The translations under genes were made by a program, and so were the position numbers. The notes beneath the pieces were generated by a model. The model had not been told where the DNA came from and ran no database searches. It saw nothing but the letters and a program-made list of their open reading frames with translations. Of a stretch of 64,000 bases of DNA, positions 11,343 to 22,800 are shown piece after piece. The stretch spans positions 65,934,547-65,998,546 of the forward strand of contig CM060194.1 of NCBI GenBank assembly GCA_030549335.1. The letters run 5' to 3'. Numbering within the stretch: the first letter of the stretch is position 1; each line of letters opens with the position of its first letter. This DNA is from Pontederia crassipes (lineage: Eukaryota > Streptophyta > Magnoliopsida > Commelinales > Pontederiaceae).

Positions 11343-14300
11343 AAAAGGGGCATGCCATGTGAGTAACTTCATCCATTCAATGTACGTTGTGGTATCTTAT
11401 GCCCCTTCGAGACCCAAGTGCCAAGCAGTTCTGACATCTGAATTCCAAAAAGTAATTGGTAATGGTTTACCCATATTGTCTCTTGGGAAAACATTAACAT
11501 CTTGAACATGAATTTGGTCCTCAAAAGCTTGAGGCTATTAGTAATATAACTTAAGCCGTCCGACTATTAAAACTTTTATACATACATGCATATGTGTGTA
11601 ACATACATATGTATTATATTAAAAGTAATTACAACATTCAACGAACATGCTCATGTAAGATCAAGTGGTAACACTAAGCCTAAACTAGTAATATAATCAT
11701 GTTAATATCTAAAAAGCAATGACACTATTTAATTGTTAGATCTTTTATGATATAACAATATGTCAACCATTAAATGCATTACATAACATAGTCATTGGAG
11801 TTGTTTTATTAATAAGTTGTGTATGATGTATTATTTTCAGAATATTCACTACCATGATATGAGTAAAGATTAAATAATTTTAATTATGATAAGGTGATTG
11901 TAAGACATGATTAAGAGGATTGATCTAACAATGTAGTTGTGTAGAATTTAACCAAACTAAATATCATAGGTGATCAATTGAACTTATCTATTATGAGTAC
12001 TACTTATTCATCACGTGTAAAAATCAACACAATAGTATGTGGTCATTTGATCATATATATTAAGATAGATCCAAATATAAATTTGATTCTTTTGATTTTA
12101 ATAATAAAAACTCTGAATCAAATTAAATTATTTATATTGGAGAATAAAAAGGGTGCACAAATTAAATTTAACACCTTTAATAGAATTTTATACATCATAT
12201 AACTAACTTAAGCTCATTACAACATCAAGAGAATGTAATTCACACACTTAGATGACAAGATAATTAACTGATATGTGACATGAAATGGGCCAAATCATAT
12301 TTGAAAATTTGTGATGTTTTAATGTTCACCTATTAATTCATATTTCTAAAGGAGACTTTTAGTAATAATTGTGGTTATAGTATTGTGAACTTAATGGTTC
12401 ATGCAAATGACTATAGTATAATAGTATGAGTAAAATGTGTTGGTATATATCATACTCGAATACCAAATAGTTTGGGATGAGAAGAAGACACCAACAAAAA
12501 TAATTACATGTCATGAGTATGACATCAAAGATATCCAAAAATATAATGTAGTGGTCTAATTTATTTCACTTTGAACCAAGCCGAAGTGAACCAAACCAGA
12601 TCAAGTCGATTTAGTTTGAACTATGTACAAAATATGATTTGACACATGTGACCAATTGGTATTGGTCAATTGATTTTAACAATCTGTATGAGGTTTTATC
12701 AAATAGTGACGATAATAGCTAGAGAATCCTCTAAATCAATTATCTCTTGGATCACAAGTCACCATGGGAGTGAGTTGAGCATATTATTATGTTAAAATCA
12801 AATTAGCAATTCAAAAGTGAATTCATCGATGAAACTTGTCCATGACATGACCTACTTCTTACTTCGACTTCTCAATTTAAGATTATCTTCCTACTTCGAC
12901 TTCTCAATTTAAGATCATCGTTGTTCCATTAGCACACCATTCTCTTGTTGCAAATGGAGTAAGAAAGAAATCATTTACACATCATCTTTGTTCCACTTTT
13001 GGAGGTTAAAAAACATCTCTCCTACTTGGAATTTTACATTTTCTTTTGTTTGCTTCAAAGGGAGGCACACATCTTATCACAATGAACTTACTATTCATGC
13101 AATAATCAGAACCCAAACTCTCTCACCATTAACTCATGCCTAAAAGAAGAGAGTGAATAAAAATTTTTCACTGAAATATTCTCGAAAAGCTTTCTTATCT
13201 TCGAGAATTATTTAATCATAAAAACAAGTTGCGTTGAAGGTTTTGAAAACTCTTTTATAAACTTCTTGGATGAATTTGACTATTTTCTAGCTTTTTAGTC
13301 TAAAAATAATGATTATTGTGCATTCCATTTTTGACAGGTTGTATTTATAATTTTTCACACATTTATCAAAATAAGACGATTCTTAATTTTTTTTTAAAAA
13401 AAGCTAACAAATAATCTGCAAAGTTTATATTCCTATCTCAGTTCAAATATAATGAGAACATAGTCAAATATTAAATTAAAATTTAGTGTCCATTTCAAAT
13501 TAAAATTGTCTATACTTTAATTATATAACTCCAATCATTTTTTGATTATATCATCAAAGTATAATTGGATAAGATATAAAGTTTACATTTACAAATTTTG
13601 TGGCATTTTTTTTATATTTTTATGTTTTCTTGCCCATGTCTCCTTTCTCCTCACTTTCCTTCCTTTCCTATTTATCAAATGGAGGAGTTCGACTTGACAT
13701 TGTTCATATCACTTGGATTGACATCGAGGAGGATTTCCTTCATGAGCGGAAGAACTTGAAGAGATTTGTGTTCTTTGTTTTATTTTTTATCTTTGCAATA
13801 TAATGATGATTTTGTCAGAATAATAGTTTTGACACATATATGTTTATATCTATAAGCATGAATTCCAACAACTCAAAGTATCACAAGTATAGTCCTAATT
13901 ATACTTTAAATATTATGCACTAAAATAATCCTAATATTTTATGCGCTACATTATGGAGGTGAAAGTATTGTCTCCGTAGTATGCATTAAAATAATAATTT
14001 TGTTCTTTTAATTAATTTTTGGTGTTCATAAATTATTAGCATAGAAGAAGCTTAGATAGTTTTAGAATGATGAAGAAACTTAGATAGCTTTATGTGAAGA
14101 ATATAGATGTTGCTCTTCTTAACGGTTTAAATTTTTAGAAAAATTAAATAACACATCAAATTTAATATCAGAGATAGAAGTCAGAGTTTAAATCTCGTAT
14201 TAAAAAAATTATTGTTCTTCCCTTGTTGTCCACGTGATGGACTGAGCTCATAATTAGTATCTGAATATAAATCAGTGTAAAAGATGAAATGTATTCTTAT

Positions 14301-14820
14301 TTTTTTAATCAAAAGTAACGTCTTTAGGAAACAAAACTAAAAAATTATTGAGTTTTGCTAACTAAATATACTACCAAGACTAGTTAGAAAATCGATATTT
14401 TTACTCCAGTGCAATAATAAGATAAATTTTAACTAATAAACATCGCATAATCGATACTTTTGTTTCGTTTGGCACTTTTAATAATCCAAAGATAGCAATC
14501 TTTGGATCCCAAACCCGTTCGTGCGATATGCAAATGATCATGGCATGGGAAACATTGCAAAGAATAATAATACAATGCATCATTGGGTCCATAAAATAAT
14601 GTCAAAATGTGTGATGGTTGAATATTGATCTAGCTGTAAATCCGTATAATGTCTCCCCTAATATGGCAACCCACACATTTTGGATCTTGCCCCAAGTAAG
14701 GTATCTTTGTTTTCTCTCACCAAAGAATTTTGTCACTACTAGCTTGCTCAATGCTATATACAAGAGTTAATTTAATAAATAAACAATGAGAGAGAGTGTG
14801 TGAATCCATGGTATACATTC
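11343..14820. other. AT-rich intergenic DNA, no gene recognised
   Basis: No frame resembles a known protein. The only structure noted is a direct repeat of about 25 bp (ACTTCGACTTCTCAATTTAA and neighbours) near 12858 and 12890. Sequence at 11343-11520 continues the unidentified stretch left of the hAT-like element. Confidence 0.45.
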
Positions 14821-15589
14821 AGGTGTCCTTAATGTCATTTCAAAATATCTCAATGTCACTCCATCTTACCCATATTTTTCCTAGTGTTTAAAAATGCTAG
14901 CTGCTAATATATCACTTTCCAAACAAAATAACAAACGTATCATTCATTTAATGTTATATGTTGATATTTTTGTAATTACTTATTATTTAATTCATACTTT
15001 AAAATAAAATTTATAAATTAAAAACATTATTTGTTGAGTTTGTAATTATCATTAAATTTAACATGTTTTTAAATATTTTTTTTCCAAATTCAACAAGCAA
15101 GTGATATTAAATATTTTTAAAACTTGAAGAATATAACAATAATTAAAATAAAGGTAAAAGTAAATATAGCTTACAATTATATTTTGATCAACATAACTAA
15201 AAAAGGTAACCAATATTATATATATCATACACAAGTAAAAACTTAAAATCAATATTATATATATCATACACAAGTAAAAACTTAAAATCAATATTAAATA
15301 TTAAATAAGCTGAATAAAACATATGCGTCGTAATAGAACAATTGTAGTAAGAAATGGTGAAACTATAATAATAATTTTATTATTGAAGAATGAGAAAGGG
15401 GACCCTGAGTATTCTAATATTATAAAAATATAAATATTTTTTATGTTAATATTATAAGACAATAATTTTTTTGTTGAAAAAAGAGATAAGAAATTCTTGG
15501 TCTTCCACTATTATAAAACATAAGATTATTTTATAGTGTAAAAAATTATGAATGACATTAAGAATTATGAAGTGACGATAAGCACACCC
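14821..15589. mobile_element. Diverged MULE-type TIR element
   Basis: The left end AGGTGTCCTTAATGTCA and the right end (GGGTGTGCTTATCGTCAC on the opposite strand) resemble the termini of the 8596-9427 element. Flanks TACATTC and TACATTT are a weak target duplication. Inside, a 39-bp unit is duplicated in tandem at about 15212-15250 and 15251-15289. No coding sequence. Confidence 0.6.
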
Positions 15590-17700
15590 TACATTTATGA
15601 ATGATAAATCAGTTTCTTAAAATAATAAAAAAAAGAACAGACAAGAATGCCTCCCCATCCTTCTAAGCTTTCTTATGAAACTATCTTCTAAGCACAAATG
15701 ACATTGATGTGTAATTTTATCAATTTGGGCGTCTTTTTTTGGGAAAAAATGTAAATGTTAGGTGAAAGTTTTAGGTCTCGAATCTTGAGATGCAGTCAAA
15801 GGAACAATCATTTGAGTCATCACAAATAAGCCTATGTAAATATCAAATTATTAAGCGTCGTTTGGTTCGAGATTAAGTAGTAGAATATCGTAATATTTTC
15901 GAAATATAGTCAAATATTGAGGGGATTAAGAATAAAATAGTTAAATTTTGATTTTTTTTAAATTATCTTAAAAATGATGAAATTGCTGATTTTAATTAAA
16001 AATTGAGAATATCTTTATTCTTTCAAAATAAATGAATATTTCTATTCTTCTTTTTCCATCGTAATTTATTTTTATTATTTATTTATGTATTATTATATTA
16101 GTATGTATTATTTTTAAAAGTAATAATAAATATCAACTATTAGAAATAAAATATTTTAATTATAAAATGTTATATTTTTAAATTTTTATTCTGATTAAAT
16201 TAAACAGATAATAAAATAAAAATATGAGAAGAATATTATATTTTTTTAAAATAAATTTTTTTATTCTCTAAAACATATTCTTGTGAATCGGTGATTCGAG
16301 AAATTTACAGAAAGAGCTACTGTAAATATCAATCACGAGCTGTCCTTTTATCACTAAAAGTGCCGTACACCACGCGTGCTCCTTTCTGTTCGCACGGTTG
16401 ACAGTAACTTTTTTTTTATCCTCTCTCTCCCCCCTCCTCTCTCTCTCTCTGACCGCCTCGGAGTTTGTGAGAAGGAAGATAAGAATATGATTTTTGTGAA
16501 CCTTTCAATTATTGTGGTCTAAAAAATCATTATTTTGTATAATGCGATTCTCTCCTTTAATTTATTTATCTGTATTGTGGTGCATAATTCAGTTTTAGCG
16601 AGCTTTCGATTTTTTAAAAGCTGCGAGGTTTAACGTCGTACGCCCTGAATAATTATGTCCACAATTCACGTATTCAAGATCAATCATTGAGTTTAATTAA
16701 TCTGATAAGATCATTTCATAACATAACTTTTTTAACTAAAGAGTTGTCACATGTTATAAATATAATTAAAATTAATCATAACAGATAAGTAGAATTGTAT
16801 TTTAAGTGATACGAATATTATTGATTTAGTCATCACTTTAATCATAATGTTTTACTTTTTTTATTAGTATAGTTGTATTTCAGGTGGGTGATTGGATGAA
16901 TGTTAATAATCTTAGTTAATCAAGAGCATATCGTTAGTATTTTTTCAATGGAGCTTTAGATTAGTTAAATCCTAATCATTAGTACCAAAATAAAATAGAA
17001 ACTTTTTCAATTGAAGTGCAATATTTTGACGCCACGTACTGTGGTTCTGTAGTCCGGTACATTTTTTTTTCTTTTCTTATAGCACGGTTCTGTAGTATGC
17101 AAAACATTGTTCATTGTATGCAATCTCGTAAAAGCTGCAAGACCAAAATCTTTCTTTCTGTCTCTCATGGATTAAAAAGATTTATAAGTGTTGTTTGTTG
17201 AATAAAGCAAGATTTCAATTTGGACTTAGTTTTCAATTGATTCTGTCCACGACGAGACCACACAATTTATTTTCTCCCTTCTCACACTCTCTCCCCTTTT
17301 TCACACATATTTCTATTTATAATAAAAAAATATTTTATTTTCTTATTCAACTTATTTTTTTATCTACTTTCGAGAAATATATATATATATATATGACCTT
17401 TTTTAGTTATCATATTCCATATAAACTCTTATTCGAACTAATCCATGCAATCTTTTTTTAATTCTTGTCATTATATTTAATTTTATCTAAACACAGCCAT
17501 AACTAATTTATTAATTCAACGATTTATTGAAATAATGAAGAACCACTTATAATAACAACTACTAATACTTACATGTATAAATAGAAAAGGTGAATTATTA
17601 TGTTTCTTTTTCTTATATTGGTTTATTCTTATCATATACATGCATATATTCTTCGTATAGAGTTGATAGTTTTATAGTATTTATTTTTATATGGTTTTTA
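15590..17700. other. AT-rich intergenic DNA with a possible MITE
   Basis: Between about 15856 and 16310 the sequence begins CGTCGTTTGGTTCGAG and ends with GTGATTCGAGAAA, resembling the CGTTTGG-type termini of plant MITEs, but I could not prove a target duplication. A CT-rich stretch (16420-16455) and a short TA run near 17378 follow. No gene seen. Confidence 0.35.
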
Positions 17701-17739
17701 ACAGTTTGAATTTTGGATCGTAGTTCTAATAATTTAATT

Positions 17740-17994
17740 CCGTCGTCAAACCCCGCCCGTCCTGTCACCTGTGGCACTGCAATGGCTTTTGTCTCTTTGT
17801 CCCGGCCACCAATAACTTTTCCTCGCTGCCGAGGGGCTGAAGAACAGCTCCTGCCTTGCTTTGGGGGTTCTTGATTGAAGAACATACAGGGAGGTTTCTG
17901 CATGTTACTTGCCAGTTGCCCGGCACTCTCTAAATCTGCTTCCGTCCGCGACTACGTCTGCGATCTCACGTCAAAATCTCTGGGGCACTGAGAG
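17740..17994 (+). other. Probable 5' UTR exon of the bHLH gene
   Basis: GC content rises sharply here relative to the upstream DNA, and the stretch ends with a good donor, GAG|GTAATG at 17995. The bHLH ATG lies 487 bases further on. Leader introns are common in this family. Exon limits are inferred. Confidence 0.35.
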
Positions 17995-18481
17995 GTAATG
18001 CTTAACCAGGTCCATGCAGCTACTGATTAAGTAGTTCGACAAGTGTGTCATACTCCAGCCTGTTGACATGACTTAAGATTCTGCAGCATGCATAGCATGA
18101 TTGAATAGGAATTGGCTTCTGTTCAATCTCTCTTGAAATTTGTAAAGGAAGATGCAGCCACTAGGAGGAGCTCTTTTTTTCTTTAATTAAAAGATTCATA
18201 TTGATTAGCCAGTGGATATAGTGGAGCTCTGGTTATGGCTGTTTGCGCAATTAAGATACTTGTCTTTTCCTCTTTGCCCGATTTAAGCTCTAAACTCTAT
18301 CTCTGCAAGTTCAGAAGCAAGCTGGAACACCTTCATAAATGTCATTGCACAAGGAGAAGAATCTAATAACAGAAGGTTCATACAGCACTCCACCTGATGA
18401 TCACGTCATAATGTGAAGTGCAGGAGCCTTTCCATCGCCTACCACGAGTGTGAAGACGTATGAAACCCGAGGTGCCAAGGA

Positions 18482-21400
18482 ATGGCTGAAGATTCTGGGA
18501 ACCAGCAGGAGGGATCTCCAGAGAATCATCTCAAGCAACAGCTTGCTGCTGCTGTTAGGAAGATAAGGTGGACATATGCAATCTATTGGTCTATTTCAAT
18601 CAACCAACAGGGGTATGGTAGCTCGACCATTTTCATATAACATATACGCTCAGATTTCAGATCATCTGTACCACTATCCTCTTGCAGAGTCTTGTCGTGG
18701 GGTGATGGTTATTACAATGGTGACATCAAAACAAGAAAGACAACTTCAGCAATGGAATCGGAAGATGATGAGACGGGTCAGCGAAGGAGCGAGCAATTGA
18801 GAGAACTATACCTGTCTCTATCAGCAGGTGATGATGACCAAGAAACCAGAAAGCCTTCTGCTTCGCTGTCTCCTGAGGATCTGACAGACACAGAGTGGTA
18901 TTACTTGGTTTGCATGTCCTTCGTCTTCACTGCAGGCAAATGGTATATCTTCCTTCTGGAAAACTTAATAGTTTCGTATTTCTTTGCCTCAATGCTCCGG
19001 TTATGGAGAGGGTTTTGGAGGTTAGCATACTTGGTTCAATTAATGCTGAATGAGAACAGTAGACCTGTCCACATGCTTTTGATAATAAAAGATAATGATC
19101 CAACATAAGAAAGATATGTCAACTAATCATGTCATTGCGCAAGGATCAAACTGCCACGAATAAGTCGTTGCTCAGTTGAGATATGCAGAGTTGCATGTAA
19201 AAACTAAAAACTATTGGTTACAATGACAGTAGTAATCACTTCCCAGAAAAAAAAAAAAAGGAAAACTTGTATCAGGAAATAGCAGTTCATGCACCTGTAG
19301 TCTTACCCTCTTTATAGTGCAACTAGTTCATTGTTGCTTGTCAATAAAGAGTTAAAACGAACTCCTCATAGAATCTCTTCTTTAAAAAAACCCATCAAGC
19401 TCAAGAGAGTTTCAAAGTATCTTATCATCAAAATGTTCAATGTTAGTTTTAAGCTGATAAAGATTTATCACAGAGGCTTATTTTGTCATATAAGACTTTA
19501 CAAATCTAATATCTCACAAAAAAGGTTAAGAATGAGGTACTGGCTGGACTGCAATTTTGCATGATAATGAGGGACTGGCAGGGGCCATGTATTCTCTTAT
19601 TTTGCACAAATATATCATCATTAACGTGTAATATGTATATATGTTTGCGGATGAGTAGCAGTTTCTTGTGCGTGTTTTCATATCCTCTCTTCTGTGCCTT
19701 TTTTCCTATCAAACATATTGTTTTATATTTTCTCATGCATTCTCCCCTGTCCAGTTTGCCTGGCAAAGCCTTCATGAACAATCGACATATCTGGTTGAAC
19801 AATGCAGAAGTTGCAGAAACCAATATCTTTTCACGGTCTCTTCTAGCAAAGGTTGTATGCAGATTTTTTTCTTGGTCTAGTTGTATGCATGGACTTGAGT
19901 CTTGAAAATTGGTTCATGAGTTTCTAACTCTATGTTTTGTTTCTTTTATCTTTTTGTTTGGTTTCTGATTGCTGAATCTGCAACCTGTACTGACAGAGTG
20001 CATCCATCCAGGTACATAAGCTAGAAAGTACTTACATTCTTAATGCAGTAAGTCTACCACATTCAATACAAGATTGTTACTCTAATTGCCTTCTTTCTAA
20101 TGCAGACAGTGGTGTGTTTTCCATTCACAGATGGTGTTTTAGAGTTTGGCACTTCTGAACTGGTAGCTCGCAATTCCACTTTTGTGCATGTCTATTGTTG
20201 TACTCCTTTTTTTCTCACATATTTCCTTCAATCTTGTGCTGAAACAACTCAAGGTATCGGAAGACCTTGCCGTGCTTCAGCAGTTAACAACTATTCACTG
20301 GGAGACGCCTATTCCCATCTGCACTGAGCAAACTTTTTCCCCTCTGATGTCAAAATGGGATGAAGATGCGTTATATTCACGTATTGACCATGGCATAGCC
20401 AGCATTTCATGTTTACATAGAAAAGATGCAGTACGTCAAACTCCACTGGAAACTAATTCACACCGAGCTCTTTCTGTCACGCCTCATTCTCATGCATCTA
20501 GTGTCCAAAAGGATCAAATCCAGGATGAAACTCAGAATCCACAAGTAACTGACTCTGAAGAACTTGATGTATCTCCTTGTGATTGTCCAAATGATTGCTG
20601 CGCGGATCAGAATGAAAAAGATTCATTTATAATCGGTGAGTCCACCGACACACTGGAAATTCAGATGACAGATTGTGATATCAGCAATGGTTTGCAGGAC
20701 CCTCTGAAGTCAGGAGATTGTACATCCATATCCTTTGTAAATGCCAACAGAGTCCTTGAGAGAGACGACTCACACTATATAAAGACTCTTGCAACTATAT
20801 TAAGGCGCTCTCAACAGCTCACACCATTCCCATGCTTCCCTAAAACCTCCCAAGAATCTTGTTTTACAGTCTGGAAGAGCGATTTGAGCTTCCCAAAAAG
20901 ACCCCTAAGCAAAACATCACAGAAGTTGCTCAAAACTGTGCTGATGGAAGTTACGTGGATGTGCGGCATTCATAGCCTGAAAGCTCCAGGAGTGATCGCT
21001 GAAAACAAAAAAGGTTGGAAACCAGAAGGAGATGAGCTCAACGTGAATCGTGTGCTCTCAGAGAGGAGAAGAGACAACTTGAATGAGAAGTTTAGTATTC
21101 TTAGAACAATGGTTCCTTCAATCAGCATGGTAATAGACCCACTTCCCTAACCTATATAATTATGCAAAAATGAGTCTGAAAAGAAAACAAACCCTGGATT
21201 CCTAACTAATCTACATGAATTTAATTGGATTCATAAGGCGATCGCTTATTGCTGATTAGGACCAGCATAATTCATCATCTCTTTGGTATTTTCAGTAAAG
21301 GTTATCTTCTTTTTTTTCACTCATGATTTTGTTGCTTGTGTTTTCTGATTCCTGGCTGATGTTTTATCTCATAAAAGATTATTGTGCTGCTTCATTTTAT

Positions 21401-21978
21401 CAGGTTGACAAGGCATCCATTCTTGGGGACACAATAGAATATCTTAGAGAGCTGGAGAGAAGAGTAGACGAGTTGGAGTCGTGCAGAAAAATTGTGGAGC
21501 TTAATGGAAAGCGGGAGTATCCAGACATAGCAGAGAGAACGTCTGATAACTATGGAAACAAGGAGATCATTAATGGCAGGAGACGTCATGCACGTAAGAG
21601 GAAAGCATGTGATATATTTGCCGAGGCAGATGCTGAACACCACTGGATCTTGTCCGGTGAGGGGCAGGCTGACGTTAGAGTTACAGTGACGGAGGAGGAG
21701 GTTCTGATACAGGTGCACTGTCCCTGGAGAGATTGCTTGATGTTGGAAATAGTTGAATCGATAAGCAACCTCCATCTGGATCCTTTCTCAGTGCAATCCT
21801 CCACTTCTGGTGGCATCGTCTCGTTGACTATAAAATCCAAGGTGCGTCCCACTTTGAAGCTTCAGTTTGTGGTTGCTTCGTTTGATTGATGAGTAACTTT
21901 TGGTCTCCATTGCAGTTTCGGAACTCCATTGCTTCCCCAGGAATGATAAAAAGGTCGCTTCAGAGAGTTGTAGGTTAA
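18482..21978 (+). CDS. bHLH transcription factor, subgroup IIIf (GL3/EGL3/R-like)
   Basis: Predicted nuclear regulator that partners R2R3-MYB and WD40 proteins in flavonoid pigment or epidermal-cell programmes. Exons: 18482-18612, 18688-18942, 19755-19851, 19997-20011 (15 bases), 20106-20162, 20254-21129, 21404-21841, 21916-21978; total 1932 nt, 643 residues, normal for the family. The MYB-interacting N-terminal region shows IRWTYAIYWS, WGDGYYNGDIKTRK, SPEDLTDTEWYYLVCMSF and the LPGKAF block. An acidic, variable middle is encoded by exon 6. The bHLH is at about 448-505 (VLSERRR, then VDKASILGDTIEYLRELERR), and an ACT-like C-terminus ends SIASPGMIKRSLQRVVG. Oddity: the basic region is one residue shorter than usual, the usual His is Arg451, and the usual second Arg of the H-E-R set is missing. 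All junctions are GT-AG and frames join cleanly. Confidence 0.93.
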
Positions 21979-22255
21979 TGTTGGATGGTCTCTTCTTGCT
22001 GGTTGTACCAGATGTCAATTTGTGTACGTGTGTGCATGTGTGTTTGTCCTCAACTCTTAGATCTTGTCTGAGTAGAGTATTGAACCCAGTTAACATTTTC
22101 AAATCAGAGTGCATGTAATGATTAATGCTTTTTCTTTTTGTGGCCCCTCGAATGCATGCAATATTTCACTAATATTATTGCTAGTAACAGCCATGCAAAG
22201 AGGTAAAGTTCAGATCACTAAAAAACTTGTACCCCAAACTAAACGGTAGTTTTCA

Positions 22256-22333
22256 ACCGACGGGAGTTGAGGTCAATAGTAAGCTTTAAGGAAATCTCAA
22301 GTTCGAAGTCTCAACCGAACAAAAAAAAAAACT
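22256..22333 (+). mobile_element. Possible short SINE relic
   Basis: A stretch of about 80 bp carries a box B-like GTTCGAAGTC and ends in a run of 12 A. It is bounded by GTAGTTTTCA (22246-22255) and GCAGTTTTCA (22334-22343), a 9/10 direct repeat. The box A match is weak, so this is tentative. Confidence 0.4.
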
Positions 22334-22685
22334 GCAGTTTTCAGATGACAGCAAAACAAACTTCAGGTTTGTGGCTAGAACGCAGAGCACTTCTTTCCCA
22401 TTTTTTTTGGCATGCATGATTGCCTACGAGCCACATGGTAATGGAAATTCATATTTCAAGAACTTGCCGGTAAAAAAAAAATTTTGTCGGTAATGGATAA
22501 AAACATATAATCTTCAGACGACTACAGACATGATCGCAAGTCAAAAAATGCATCCACAGTGGGGTGTCCCAACATGCCTAACAGATATAAAGTATCATGT
22601 GTTACTGAAGAAAGTTGCAACCTGAATTTTATGGATTAAGAAGAAACCAAATCGATACTTGCCATCTGAATTCCTTCTAAAGTTA

Positions 22686-22689
<4 letters not shown>

Positions 22690-22716
<27 letters not shown>
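22690..22716. repeat. (AG)n microsatellite
   Basis: Uninterrupted AG dinucleotide run of about 27 bases, in the 3' region of the neighbouring minus-strand gene. Confidence 0.9.
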
Positions 22717-22720
<4 letters not shown>

Positions 22721-22800
22721 AATGAGTCGTAAGAAGTCAATCAACAACAGCTTTCTGATTCCAACAACAGTTTATTTGTGACTGCTAACCTCCAATAGGT

